Shown: positions 46,591 to 55,826 of the stretch, one piece after another
Layout of the letters: every line of letters starts with the position of its first letter
Numbering within the stretch: position 1 is the first letter of the stretch
Assembly: GCF_000967545.1 (NCBI RefSeq)
Contig: NZ_JXXV01000007.1
Span: 124,001 to 188,000, forward strand
Source: Vibrio galatheae
Lineage (GTDB): Bacteria; Pseudomonadota; Gammaproteobacteria; Enterobacterales; Vibrionaceae
Length of the DNA: 64,000 nt
Reading direction: 5' to 3'
The notes under the pieces: model-generated
Seen by the model: the letters and a program-made list of their open reading frames with translations, nothing else
Told to the model about the DNA's origin: nothing
The model's database searches: none
Translations under genes and position numbers: made by a program

Positions 46591-47898
46591 ATGCTTCCCC
46601 TGACTCATAAAGACTATTTTAAAGTCGCGTTTCCTTTCATCGTTTCTACTGTTACCCAGCCATTATTGGGGGCGGTGGATACCGTGGTGATCGGTAAACT
46701 CGGCGTAGCTGAGATTATTGGGGGGGTGGCGATCGGTACCGTCATCATGAACACTTTGTATTGGCTATTTGGTTTCTTCCGTGTCAGTACAACAGGGCAA
46801 AGTGCAATTGCATTAGGTAAAAATCGCCCAGAGGATCAAGCGAGCAGCTTATTCCGTCCTTCCGTGCTTTCTCTCTGCCTTGGCTTGATGTTGATTGCGT
46901 TGCAGTCCGTGATTTGGATAGGGGCAGAACTGATTATCTCCCCAGATGCTGTCGTGGCAGAAAACGCTAAGATTTACTTCGATATTATGATCTTTGGTGC
47001 ACCGTTTGTACTGCTGAACTACACCTTGATTGGTTGGTTGATGGGGCAGGCGAAAGCCAAAGAAACCATGTCCACACAAGTGTTTGGTAACGTGCTGAAC
47101 ATCGTGTTAGATATCGTATTCGTGTTGTACTTTGATATGGGTATCTCTGGCGTAGCGGTGGCGACACTTATCGCGCAAATCTCGACATTTGTTATTGGTG
47201 CTGCTCTGGTTTTAAAAACATGTCGCTTCTCGCTGTTTGGCTACATTCAGACCGCAAAAATAACGCCTAAAAATCTCAAAGTCATTGTGTCTTCCAATAT
47301 GGATTTGCTGTTGCGTACAGTGTGTCTATTGGTGTTCTTCAACATGATGGCGCGTGTGGGATCTCAGCTAGGTTCTGATGTGCTCGCTGCGAACGCAATC
47401 TTGATGCAGGTGACGTTTATCGTCAGTTACATGTTCGATGGTGTGGCTAATGCGTCGAGTGTTTTTGCAGGTAAAGCGGTAGGGCAGAAAAATCCGACAT
47501 TGCTCGATAACGTAATTAAGCTGAACACGCAGTGGACGGCGGCGTTTGTTGTGGTATTGACCTTGCTGTTGGTGCTGTTCAAACAGCAAGTGGTGAAGAT
47601 GTTTACCACTTTACCCAATCTCATTGATTTGTTTCTCGATATGAGTCCTTGGCTGGTCGCATTCCCTTTGGTCGCGGGATTCGGTTTAACATTCTACGGC
47701 GTCTTTACGGGTACAGGTACTACGCGACCAGTTCGAAACTCGACCTTCCAGACCATGGTAGTGTTCTTAGTAGTTCAGTTCATAGCGGTTCAATATTGGG
47801 GCAATCACGGCTTGTGGCTGGCATTTACTTTGTTCTATCTTGGGCGCTTTGTCTTATTGTACCCATACTTAGAACAAGTAAAGCAAAAGTGTCAGTAA
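46591..47898 (+). CDS. MATE family efflux protein (DinF-like)
   Basis: A 435-residue transporter with 12 predicted membrane segments and two MATE repeats. The N-terminus YFKVAFPFIVSTVTQPLLGAVDTVVIGKLG and the absence of a long N-terminal extension place it in the DinF-type branch. It should export organic cations or stress-related compounds. The ribosome site is weak (ACTCTAAAATCC). It differs from the MATE gene at 32609 and is not a recent duplicate. Confidence 0.88.
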   Translation: MLPLTHKDYFKVAFPFIVSTVTQPLLGAVDTVVIGKLGVAEIIGGVAIGTVIMNTLYWLFGFFRVSTTGQSAIALGKNRPEDQASSLFRPSVLSLCLGLMLIALQSVIWIGAELIISPDAVVAENAKIYFDIMIFGAPFVLLNYTLIGWLMGQAKAKETMSTQVFGNVLNIVLDIVFVLYFDMGISGVAVATLIAQISTFVIGAALVLKTCRFSLFGYIQTAKITPKNLKVIVSSNMDLLLRTVCLLVFFNMMARVGSQLGSDVLAANAILMQVTFIVSYMFDGVANASSVFAGKAVGQKNPTLLDNVIKLNTQWTAAFVVVLTLLLVLFKQQVVKMFTTLPNLIDLFLDMSPWLVAFPLVAGFGLTFYGVFTGTGTTRPVRNSTFQTMVVFLVVQFIAVQYWGNHGLWLAFTLFYLGRFVLLYPYLEQVKQKCQ

Positions 47899-47934
47899 TT
47901 CGCACGTTAACAAATGAATCTATTTAGATGTTCT

Positions 47935-47949
47935 ATCACTGGCAGTGAT
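47935..47949. promoter_or_regulatory. Perfect palindrome downstream of MATE gene
   Basis: ATCACTGGCAGTGAT: seven-base arms around a single central G. The lack of a loop argues against an RNA hairpin terminator and for a protein operator. It lies about 37 bases after the MATE stop codon and 110 before the Opp-type operon. Confidence 0.4.
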
Positions 47950-48026
47950 CATTTCTCTTTGAACGATGTGAAAATTTAAATAATGTCTCAGAGTGGTTTT
48001 CTTGGACAAACACGCATGATACTATT

Positions 48027-48044
48027 GTTATGTTATATCATTTC
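48027..48044. promoter_or_regulatory. Candidate Zur box upstream of the Opp-type transporter
   Basis: GTTATGTTATATCATTTC matches 15 of 18 bases of the perfect palindrome between znuA and znuC in this window (GTTATGTTATAACATAAC). It ends 16 bases before the GTG start of the first gene, a position that would block transcription or initiation. Confidence 0.65.
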
Positions 48045-48059
48045 ATTTTTTAGAGTGCC

Positions 48060-48821
48060 GTGACTTTTACACCAATACTCTCCGTTAGTAACCTCAGTCT
48101 TATAGACTCAGAATGTCCGCTCTTCAAAGACATTTCTTTTGAACTTTTTCAAGGTGAAGTTATTGCCATTATGGGACCTTCCGGCATTGGTAAATCCATG
48201 TTGTCGAAAGCTGTCGCAGGCTTTTTACCGTCTGATATTTGGGTCGATGGGAGTATCCGACTTAACAATAGTGAAGTCGCACAAACTGCTATGTTGCAAC
48301 GAGTTCAGTCACAGCGCCCAGCGGTTATTTTCCAAGATGCACTTAAAGCGCTGAACCCATTGGCGTCTGTCGAACAGCAACTGTGCTTGGCGTTTACTGG
48401 CAACAAAACGCGCTTGCCTTCAACAACCCGAAAAACGGTGATTTCCTTGTTGTCTCAACTCGGATTTTCAGACCCCAAAGCGGTATTGACCCAGCATCCA
48501 AGCCAGCTATCTGGTGGGCAGCGTCAGCGTATTTGTATTGCGATTGCTTTACTTGGTAGCGCCAACTTGATCATCGCGGATGAGCCTACCAGTGCGCTCG
48601 ACCCAATCACTGAAGCGGAGATCCTTGAGTTATTCCGCAGTAGTGTTAAGCAACGCAACATCAGTGGTTTGTTGATAACGCACGATCTGTCTGCGGCTTT
48701 GGCGTGTGACAAAGTATTGGTGATTGCGGATAACACCATGGTGGCGTATGGGTCGCCATGGCAAGCTATTCAGCAAAGTTCGCATCCTTTCTGCCAACAA
48801 CTTGCGCAACTACTGCCTTAA
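48060..48821 (+). CDS. Opp/Dpp-type ABC transporter, ATP-binding protein 1
   Basis: A 253-residue ATPase of the DppD/NikD type. Walker A GPSGIGKS, signature LSGGQRQRICIAI, Walker [14 protein letters not shown] and the switch His in LLITHDLS are intact. The start is GTG at 48060 with AGAG just upstream. It is the first of four genes (two ATPases, binding protein, fused permease), with a Zur-box-like sequence upstream. Peptide, nickel or other metal-complex transport is typical for the family. Confidence 0.88.
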   Translation: MTFTPILSVSNLSLIDSECPLFKDISFELFQGEVIAIMGPSGIGKSMLSKAVAGFLPSDIWVDGSIRLNNSEVAQTAMLQRVQSQRPAVIFQDALKALNPLASVEQQLCLAFTGNKTRLPSTTRKTVISLLSQLGFSDPKAVLTQHPSQLSGGQRQRICIAIALLGSANLIIADEPTSALDPITEAEILELFRSSVKQRNISGLLITHDLSAALACDKVLVIADNTMVAYGSPWQAIQQSSHPFCQQLAQLLP

Positions 48822-48841
48822 CCTCATCTCTGGAGCCAATT

Positions 48842-49690
48842 TTGACTAAGCACAACTCGAGTGGGCAGACGCAGCCTAAATCGGCAGAAGTTCGCTTTGA
48901 GCAAGCCAGTGTTCACTATTACTCCCAACCAAGTTGGTTGGGGGGCAAACCGTTTAAAGCGCTCGAACACTTGGATCTTGCTATCGATACCCAAAACATT
49001 GCGATTGTTGGCCCTTCTGGAGCGGGTAAATCGACCTTGATTGAACTTCTGTTCGGTCTTCGCAAACCTACATCTGGTGAAGTATATGTGTGTGGTTATC
49101 CGCTATCGCGTAGTTCGGCTAATCAGCGAAAAGAGCTGTGCCAGCACATTCAACTGATCCCGCAAGAGCCGCAGTCGAGCTTAAATCCGTATTACAGCGT
49201 TCGCCAGATCTTACTGGAGCCGCTAAGCAATATTGGTTTAAAGCAAGAGCTCAACGAGAAGGTGGAAAAGGTACTAGCAGATGTCGGTTTGGATCTCTCA
49301 TTGTTAGATCGTAACACGCAGCAGTTGTCGGTCGGGCAAGCTCAACGTGTTGCTATCGCTAGAGCCTTGATTGTCGAACCTTGCGTGTTGGTTGCCGATG
49401 AGCCAACCAGCAGCCTAGACCCCGTCAGTCGTAAACAGATTCTCGACTTGTTGGCAGGTATTCAAAAGAGTTGGCAGATGCGCCTGATTTTGGTGACACA
49501 TGACCTCGATGCTGCACAAACCCTATGCGATGAAATCCTAGTTTTAGACAAAGGGCGCGTTGTCGAACACGGCACAGCACAAAACGTGACAAATAACCCA
49601 TCGCATTTGATCACAAGAGCCTTGATGAGCGCTCAACACAAAAGTAATGAATTCACAAAAACCATTGGAGAGATTTCTTATGCACCTTAG
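48842..49690 (+). CDS. Opp/Dpp-type ABC transporter, ATP-binding protein 2
   Basis: A 282-residue DppF/NikE-type ATPase. Walker A is GPSGAGKST, the Q-loop is LIPQEPQSSLNPYYSV and Walker B is VLVADEPTSSLDPVS. The signature is [15 protein letters not shown], slightly changed from LSGGQ. The start is TTG at 48842, supported by GGAG about seven bases upstream and its position 21 bases after the previous stop. The longer frame would run into the previous gene. The 3' end overlaps the next gene by eleven bases. Confidence 0.85.
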   Translation: MTKHNSSGQTQPKSAEVRFEQASVHYYSQPSWLGGKPFKALEHLDLAIDTQNIAIVGPSGAGKSTLIELLFGLRKPTSGEVYVCGYPLSRSSANQRKELCQHIQLIPQEPQSSLNPYYSVRQILLEPLSNIGLKQELNEKVEKVLADVGLDLSLLDRNTQQLSVGQAQRVAIARALIVEPCVLVADEPTSSLDPVSRKQILDLLAGIQKSWQMRLILVTHDLDAAQTLCDEILVLDKGRVVEHGTAQNVTNNPSHLITRALMSAQHKSNEFTKTIGEISYAP

Positions 49691-51194
49691 TACTCCCAAG
49701 TTAGCTTTGTCGCTGGCTTTCACCGCACTGTTGACGGGTTGTTTTGATTCTGGCGAAAGCAAGCCAGAAGTGGAAAAAGCAACCGCACCACAAGCGACGG
49801 AAATTCGCGTTGCCATGATGCAACCACCACGTACAGGGTTGTCGCCACTTTCAGATGACGCGTTCAAACTGTCACGTTGGAGCACGGCAGAAACTCTGGT
49901 GAATCTTAACGATCAGTCAGTAGCTGAGCCTATGCTAGCAACTGAGTGGGAACAAGTTGACTCGATGACGTGGCAATTTACGGTACGGAAGGGCGTGAAA
50001 TTCCACGATGGTTCTGACCTTGATGCCAACGCGGTTATGAATTCTCTACAAAAAGCATTAGATGCCGCACCTAAGCCACGCATCTTGGACGGTATCGAAT
50101 GGCACGTTCGCGCATTGGACGACTTCACTGTTGAAATCAAAACGACCTTTAACGATCCATTGTTGCCAAGCCGTCTATCTAGCCCACAGTTAGCGATCCT
50201 TTCTGGTGCTGCATACCAAGAAAACGGTCGTGTTGTGCCAATCAATGCGGGTACGGGGCCATTTGTTCTGACAGAAATCAACGGTACAACTAGCGCTAAA
50301 CTAAAGCGTTTTGATGGTTACTGGGGCGAACAAGCGAAAGTGGACAGTATTTTTGCTGAATACATACCAAACGGTTTTGCTCGTGCTGCAGCACTGCGCA
50401 CTGGTGAGGCGGATGTAGTTGAAGCTGTTCCTGTATCGCAAATCGCGATGATGGAATCTTCACAGCTGTACGAAGTGGCAATGCCGCGTACCAACACGCT
50501 TTACCTAAACAACAAATCAGATGTGTTTAGCCAGTTCGGTTTGCGTAAAGCCGCTGCTCAAGCGGTTAACCGTGAGCAAATCATTAAAACGGTTTACGAG
50601 AATCACGCCGATTTAGCGAAAGGGCTGTTGGGGCCAGCATTGGCATGGGCTCAACCAATTCGTGATGCGAACCCTCGTATGGAAACCATGGAAACGCGCC
50701 GAGCGAACGGCGAGAAGATCACCATCGGTACGTTTACCGACCGTGCAGAGTTACCAGAGGTAGCGGTGATGCTAAAGCAGCAGCTTGAAGCCGCTGGTTT
50801 TGTGGTTGAGCTAGACGTTCGTGAATACGCACAAATCGAAAACGATGCACTAGCAGGTAAGTTTGACGCGTTTTTGTTGTCACGTGCAACGGTACTAGAT
50901 TCTGGTGACCCAGTGGCGTACATGCAAAGTGACTTTAGCTGTAAGGGGTCTTACAATCTGGGTCAGTTCTGCTCTGAAGACGTGGACGCGGCATTGAAAC
51001 ACGCTGATCGTCAGCCTTTGGGTGAGAAACGCCAACAAGCGATCATCGAAGCAGAAAGCAAAATCCTTGAGCAATACGCTGTTATTCCACTGCTTCACGA
51101 GCGCGTAATCCAAGGTGAGAGCGACCGCGTGAAGAATGCACAGCGTGATCCACGTGAGCGTCGCCTGATCGACCAGTTTACTGAGGTGAACTAA
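49680..51194 (+). CDS. Opp/Dpp-type ABC transporter, substrate-binding lipoprotein
   Basis: A 504-residue family 5 binding protein. The N-terminus is a lipoprotein signal (LSLAFTALLTGCFDS, lipobox LTGC), so it is anchored to a membrane on the periplasmic side. The SBP_bac_5 core follows, with WEQVDSMTWQFTVRKGVKFHDGSDLDANAV. Such proteins bind oligopeptides, dipeptides, nickel complexes or metallophores. The start at 49680 has GGAGAG. Placement in a candidate Zur-controlled operon suggests a zinc-complex ligand, which is inference. Confidence 0.87.
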   Translation: MHLSTPKLALSLAFTALLTGCFDSGESKPEVEKATAPQATEIRVAMMQPPRTGLSPLSDDAFKLSRWSTAETLVNLNDQSVAEPMLATEWEQVDSMTWQFTVRKGVKFHDGSDLDANAVMNSLQKALDAAPKPRILDGIEWHVRALDDFTVEIKTTFNDPLLPSRLSSPQLAILSGAAYQENGRVVPINAGTGPFVLTEINGTTSAKLKRFDGYWGEQAKVDSIFAEYIPNGFARAAALRTGEADVVEAVPVSQIAMMESSQLYEVAMPRTNTLYLNNKSDVFSQFGLRKAAAQAVNREQIIKTVYENHADLAKGLLGPALAWAQPIRDANPRMETMETRRANGEKITIGTFTDRAELPEVAVMLKQQLEAAGFVVELDVREYAQIENDALAGKFDAFLLSRATVLDSGDPVAYMQSDFSCKGSYNLGQFCSEDVDAALKHADRQPLGEKRQQAIIEAESKILEQYAVIPLLHERVIQGESDRVKNAQRDPRERRLIDQFTEVN

Positions 51195-51198
51195 CTCC

Positions 51199-52950
51199 AT
51201 GTCGTCTGTTGCCAACATGCGCTCTCGTTTGAGCGCTTGTATGCCTGAATGGGTTACACGCTTTTTGTCTCGATTCCTGTCACTTGGGGTCGTGGTTGTG
51301 TTGGTGGGTTTGATGCCGGATATTGCAGGCATCGATCCAAGTCAATCCATTCTCCGCGCCCGTGCGGGTGCTCAGCAATTACTGACGGCAGAAGCTCTGC
51401 AAGCGATTCGAGAAGATCTTCAACTCGACCGCAGCGCCGCTGAGCGATTGTGGGATTGGCTAACGCTTGCCATGCAAGGTGACTTAGGTGTCTCTTGGGT
51501 AAGCGGCGCATCCGTGATGGAGAGCGTTCAACAAACTGCAAAAACGTCACTATTACTGATGCTTACAGCACTAGGCATGGCATTTGTAATGTGCATGGCG
51601 AGCGTGCTTTACACCGTGCGTCGTTGGCAACAGAATCGTTTAGACAAACATCATGACACGCTCAGTGCGGTGTTGGTCTCACTACCGGAATACGTGATTG
51701 CTTCGTTGCTGATCATGGTGTTCTCCATTTGGTTGGGCTGGTTCCCGCCTTATGGTTGGCAAGGTGTACAAAACCTCTGGCTACCAAGTTTGTCAATGGC
51801 ATTGCCTGCTGCTGGCTTGTTCGGGCGCTTGCTCAATGACAGCCTCAAGCGTGTATTAGATGAGCCTTGGGTGATCACTTGGCTATCGGCGAACGTCAGT
51901 AAGTTTCAAATCTTACGCTTTGCCTTGTGGCGTGCCGTTAGTAACTTGATTCCTCAAATCGCAATGACGGTGATTGGTTTAACCGGCGGCGCGGTTGCTG
52001 TGGAACAAGTGTTTTCCATTCCGGGTATCGGACGACTAATCTTAGGCGCAGCGAAGTCACAAGATCTGCCGATGCTGCAAGGTGGCTTGTTGGTGTTGCT
52101 GGTGTTTTCGATGTTGATCAGCAGTGCAAGCATCTTATTGCAACGCTGGTTACTCGGGCACAGTGTCACAAGTGGCAAGCTGATCAGTAGTCATAGTACG
52201 TTCCGTTTTACCCAACGCACCACCAAACGTATCGTCAGTGCGACAATCTTTGCCTTGCTTATTGGTTGTGCGGGGTGGGCGTTAATGCGCGATCCTTACA
52301 CCATCCAATTTACCCGCCTTGAATCGCCAAGCTTAGCAGCACCGTTTGGTGTCGATGCGATCGGGCGAGATCTGCTTGCTCGTGTTGGCGGCGGTATGAT
52401 GTCGACGATCAAAATGGGCATCATCGCGACGTTCCTAAGTTTGGGTATTGGTTTGCTGCTCGGCTTCGTGACTCGTTATAGCCAAGGCTTAATTGAGATC
52501 ACCAAAGGTGTGCCTTACATTGTGGCGGGTCTGCTGATTGCTGGTCTAACGGGGATGAACCCAAACAGTGCCTTGATTGCGATTGTTATGGTGTCGTGGG
52601 CACCATTAGCGGCGCACTGCGCGAGCTTATTGATGGAAGCCAAAGCGCAGCCTTATACGCATCTTGCGCCCATTTGGGGAACCAGTCAGTGGCGAGTACT
52701 CCGTTGCTACTTGTTGCCTTATGTGTTGCCGCCATTAATTCGTCACGCGTTTCTGCGTTTGCCGTACATTACGCTCAGCCTGACTTCTCTGAGTTTTATC
52801 GGTCTTGGCGTTAAGCCGCCAGAACCTGAGTGGGGCTTATTGATTGCAGAGAATCTGCCTTACATAGAGCGCTCGCCATTAGGTGTCTTGCTGCCAATCT
52901 CAGGCCTAGTTTTGATGGCAATTGCAATCAACTTGTTGTTCGACGATTAG
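51199..52950 (+). CDS. Opp/Dpp-type ABC transporter, fused permeases (DppB-DppC)
   Basis: A 583-residue membrane protein with two ABC permease units. The first half (about residues 25-325) is DppB-like, with EQVFSIPGIGRLILGAAKSQDLPMLQGGLLVL. The second (about 345-583) is DppC-like, starting at LAAPFGVDAIGRDLLARVGGGMMSTI and with an EAA-type loop near GTSQWRVLRCYLLPYVLPPLI. In most systems these are two genes, so this is a real fusion, not a missed stop. It starts four bases after the binding-protein stop. It ends the operon before a terminator. Confidence 0.85.
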   Translation: MSSVANMRSRLSACMPEWVTRFLSRFLSLGVVVVLVGLMPDIAGIDPSQSILRARAGAQQLLTAEALQAIREDLQLDRSAAERLWDWLTLAMQGDLGVSWVSGASVMESVQQTAKTSLLLMLTALGMAFVMCMASVLYTVRRWQQNRLDKHHDTLSAVLVSLPEYVIASLLIMVFSIWLGWFPPYGWQGVQNLWLPSLSMALPAAGLFGRLLNDSLKRVLDEPWVITWLSANVSKFQILRFALWRAVSNLIPQIAMTVIGLTGGAVAVEQVFSIPGIGRLILGAAKSQDLPMLQGGLLVLLVFSMLISSASILLQRWLLGHSVTSGKLISSHSTFRFTQRTTKRIVSATIFALLIGCAGWALMRDPYTIQFTRLESPSLAAPFGVDAIGRDLLARVGGGMMSTIKMGIIATFLSLGIGLLLGFVTRYSQGLIEITKGVPYIVAGLLIAGLTGMNPNSALIAIVMVSWAPLAAHCASLLMEAKAQPYTHLAPIWGTSQWRVLRCYLLPYVLPPLIRHAFLRLPYITLSLTSLSFIGLGVKPPEPEWGLLIAENLPYIERSPLGVLLPISGLVLMAIAINLLFDD

Positions 52951-53044
52951 TCAGAGTTCGGAGAAGTGAACGAGTTTCTAGGTGGAAAATCCTATTAATT
53001 TTCAAAGCATTAATTTTTCGGAATAACGATAGACTGAAGCAATA

Positions 53045-53070
53045 AAAAAGGAGCCTGAGTGCTCCTTTTT
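53045..53070. terminator. Bidirectional terminator, Opp operon / znuA
   Basis: Ten-base-pair stem AAAAAGGAGC/GCTCCTTTTT with a six-base loop and T runs in both directions. Confidence 0.92.
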
Positions 53071-53134
53071 AAGTAACAATTATATAAAATTAACTAAGCC
53101 CGTTAGTGTCCATTCTGTTTCATCACTTTTGCTT

Positions 53135-54103
53135 TCAACTTTGACATTGCTTCAGGCTACTTATCATCGCCATTAGTAAAGAGTGGTATTGATTTTTACC
53201 TGGAGCGATATTAGCACCAATAGGATCCATTGTTCCGATCGTTTTCACTGTTGAATTTTCAAATACAGTGTTGACCAGTTCAGGATTAAATTGTGGTTCG
53301 GTAAACACACATGCAACACCTAAATCTTTCACGGTTTGGCGAATTTCAGAGATGCGTGCTGGACTTGGTTCAGATGCATCAGAAATAGAGATCGCGCCAG
53401 TGGCCAACAGTTGGAATCGTTGCTCAAAATATTGGTATGCATCGTGAAATACAATGAACTTAATACCGTTGAGTGATTGAGCTTGTCGTCTAATATCATC
53501 GCTTAAAGAATGTAAACGAGAGATAGCCACTTTTGCATTCTGTGTGTAAATAGGCGCATTTTCAGCATCAGCATTTGACAATGCAGCAGCTATGGCGTCT
53601 ACCCAAACTTCAGCATTTTTAGGATCTAGCCAGACGTGCGGGTCATGGTCACCGTGATGGTGGTCATGATGTGCTTCATGTTCTTCATGTTCTTCATGAT
53701 CTTCATGTTCATCGTGTCCCTCTTCTCCATGCTCATGTGTCTCGAATGTTGCACCTTCTCGGAAGTCATACAGAGTGGTTCCCTCGACTTCCATCATTTC
53801 AACCTTAGTTGCTGAGCTCGCAAGGCTTGAAAGTGGTTTTTCTAGCCAGGGTGTTAGCCCTTCGCCAATCCAAAACACGATGTTCGCTTGAGAGAGAGCT
53901 TTCGCTTCCGATGGGCGCAAGTGATATTCATGAGGGGATGCTTCAGGGCGTATGAGTAAGTCTGGTTCTCCGACACCTTCCATAACTTGTGCAACCAATG
54001 AATGTAACGGAGCTATGTCCACGGAAACTTTAGGTGCTTGAGCATAAGCTTGCGAAGCTGCGACTAGAGTGATGAAAATGCCAGATACGGCTTGTTTAAG
54101 CAT
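53135..54103 (-). CDS. znuA: Zinc ABC transporter, substrate-binding protein
   Basis: A 322-residue periplasmic zinc-binding protein. A signal peptide (LKQAVSGIFITLVAASQAYA) is followed by zinc ligands: His in DIAPLHSLVAQ, a His near residue 60 (ASPHEYHLRPSEA), FHDAYQYFEQRF and TEPQFNPELV. A long His/Glu/Asp loop (about 115-150) binds extra metal. It is the ZnuA cluster A-I type. The ATG at 54103 has CAGGAG. It is divergent from znuC across a Zur box. Confidence 0.95.
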   Translation of the reverse strand: MLKQAVSGIFITLVAASQAYAQAPKVSVDIAPLHSLVAQVMEGVGEPDLLIRPEASPHEYHLRPSEAKALSQANIVFWIGEGLTPWLEKPLSSLASSATKVEMMEVEGTTLYDFREGATFETHEHGEEGHDEHEDHEEHEEHEAHHDHHHGDHDPHVWLDPKNAEVWVDAIAAALSNADAENAPIYTQNAKVAISRLHSLSDDIRRQAQSLNGIKFIVFHDAYQYFEQRFQLLATGAISISDASEPSPARISEIRQTVKDLGVACVFTEPQFNPELVNTVFENSTVKTIGTMDPIGANIAPGKNQYHSLLMAMISSLKQCQS

Positions 54104-54156
54104 GATGTTCTCCTGATCAGTTTGAATAAAATTGGCAAATGTTGGCAACTTTAACT

Positions 54157-54174
54157 GTTATGTTATAACATAAC
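54157..54174. promoter_or_regulatory. Zur box between znuA and znuCB
   Basis: GTTATGTTATAACATAAC is a perfect 18-base palindrome matching the gammaproteobacterial Zur consensus. It lies 53 bases before znuA and 76 before znuC, where it can repress both directions when zinc is plentiful. Confidence 0.92.
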
Positions 54175-54250
54175 CATGTGTTTGGGTATCCTATACTTCG
54201 CTGTTTAAAAATTTGCCCTAAAATATAGTCATACAGTTGAGAGAAAGCAG

Positions 54251-54982
54251 ATGTTGATATCTTCACAAGCCTTGTCTGTTAGGTTTGGTCGCAACTTAAT
54301 TTTAGATCGTGTCAGTATTTCAGTGTTTCCGGGTGAAGTCGTAACGATTGTTGGTCCCAATGGTTCTGGTAAGTCAACGTTATTGAAAACCTTAATTGGG
54401 TCGGTTTTGCCAACAGGTGGTCAAGTGATTCGAGCTGAAGGATTGAAAATTGGCTACGTGCCGCAACGGCTTTATATCGATGAAACTTTACCAATGACGG
54501 TGAATCGGTTTTTAGCACTTCCAACACGCCGATCAAAAGAGGCTGTCGCTCAGGCTTTAAGGCGTGCGGGTGTAGATGGGCTGGAAAAACAGCAAGTGAT
54601 GTCTTTGTCAGGAGGACAATTGCAACGAGTTCTTTTAGCTCGTGCACTGTTGGAAGAGCCATCGCTACTACTGCTTGATGAAGCGACTCAAGGGCTAGAT
54701 CAACGCGGAACTGCAGACTTTTATCAACAAATCGACATGATTCGTCAGGAGAGTGGTTGTGCCGTTATTATGGTAAGCCATGATCTGCATGTAGTGATGA
54801 AACGAACCGATCGCGTTGTCTGCTTAAACGGTCGTGTTTGTTGTGAAGGCATTCCAGAAACGGTTAGCCAATCTCCAGAATACAAAGCGCTTTTTGGCTT
54901 AGATGACGATGATGTATTTGGCGTTTACCGACATCAGAACTCCGCATGTAACTTGAGCGGAGGCTCACTAAATGCTGGATGA
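54251..54982 (+). CDS. znuC: Zinc ABC transporter, ATP-binding protein
   Basis: A 243-residue ATPase. Walker A GPNGSGKST, the Q-loop GYVPQRLYID, signature LSGGQLQRVLLARALLEEP, Walker B LLLLDEATQGLDQ and the switch His in MVSHDLHVVMK are present. It energises zinc uptake with ZnuA and ZnuB. GAGAGAAAGC precedes the ATG. It overlaps znuB by 11 bases and is divergent from znuA. Confidence 0.94.
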   Translation: MLISSQALSVRFGRNLILDRVSISVFPGEVVTIVGPNGSGKSTLLKTLIGSVLPTGGQVIRAEGLKIGYVPQRLYIDETLPMTVNRFLALPTRRSKEAVAQALRRAGVDGLEKQQVMSLSGGQLQRVLLARALLEEPSLLLLDEATQGLDQRGTADFYQQIDMIRQESGCAVIMVSHDLHVVMKRTDRVVCLNGRVCCEGIPETVSQSPEYKALFGLDDDDVFGVYRHQNSACNLSGGSLNAG

Positions 54983-55784
54983 TTTTCTTTGGCGTGCGGC
55001 TTTAGCTGGCGTTGGCGTGACATTGGCTGCAGCTCCCTTAGGGTGCTTTATTGTTTGGCGTCGCATGGCTTATTTCGGAGATGCTACCGCACATGCTTCG
55101 ATGTTGGGTGTGGCATTGTCGCTCTCTTTCTCGTTACCAATCTTTCCCGGTGTATTGTTCATTGCGCTGCTTATGGCCATCACAGTTTCTTCATTTACTG
55201 GTCGCGGTTTCGCGATGGATACGCTACTCGGGGTAATGGCGCATTCTGCGCTGGCATTTGGCCTTGTAGCAGTCTCCTTTCTCTCTGGTATTCGGATGGA
55301 TCTAATGGCGTACCTGTTTGGCGATATTTTGGCCGTGAGTAAAACAGATTTACTTGTTATCTGGACAGGTACGATATTGGTTATTGGTCTGATTAGCTTT
55401 CGTTGGTCTGGGCTTCTTTTGTCGACGCTAAACAAAGATCTTGCTTTGGCCAGTGGTTTTTCACCTAAACGCGAACAACTGATTTTAACTATTGCACTTG
55501 CCGTTGTGGTTGCTGTCGCCATTAAAGTCGTAGGGGTCTTACTGATTGTCGCCATGCTTATCATTCCAGCAGCGACGGCTCGAGCGTTTAGTCAAACGCC
55601 TGAAATGATGGTGGTCCTCGCGGCGCTGATAGGTAGTAGTGCCAGCTTAATAGGGCTTCGCGCATCGTATTTTCTGGACACTCCGACAGGGCCAACCATT
55701 GTCTGTATCGCAACAGGGTTATTTATTGCGTCGGGTATAATTTGGAAAGTCCGGCATAAGTTGCGAGCAGTCGCAGAGTATTAA
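54972..55784 (+). CDS. znuB: Zinc ABC transporter, permease
   Basis: A 270-residue membrane protein with eight or nine predicted segments, of the ABC-3 (ZnuB/MntB) permease family. Characteristic blocks are MAYFGDATAHASMLGVALSL and KVVGVLLIVAMLIIPAATARAFS. Its start overlaps the end of znuC. It is the last of the znuCB pair and is followed by a COG0523 gene after about 40 bases, probably in the same transcript. Confidence 0.94.
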   Translation: MLDDFLWRAALAGVGVTLAAAPLGCFIVWRRMAYFGDATAHASMLGVALSLSFSLPIFPGVLFIALLMAITVSSFTGRGFAMDTLLGVMAHSALAFGLVAVSFLSGIRMDLMAYLFGDILAVSKTDLLVIWTGTILVIGLISFRWSGLLLSTLNKDLALASGFSPKREQLILTIALAVVVAVAIKVVGVLLIVAMLIIPAATARAFSQTPEMMVVLAALIGSSASLIGLRASYFLDTPTGPTIVCIATGLFIASGIIWKVRHKLRAVAEY

Positions 55785-55826
55785 TGAAGTACATAAAACA
55801 ACAATATAAACACTGGAGTGAGTGAA

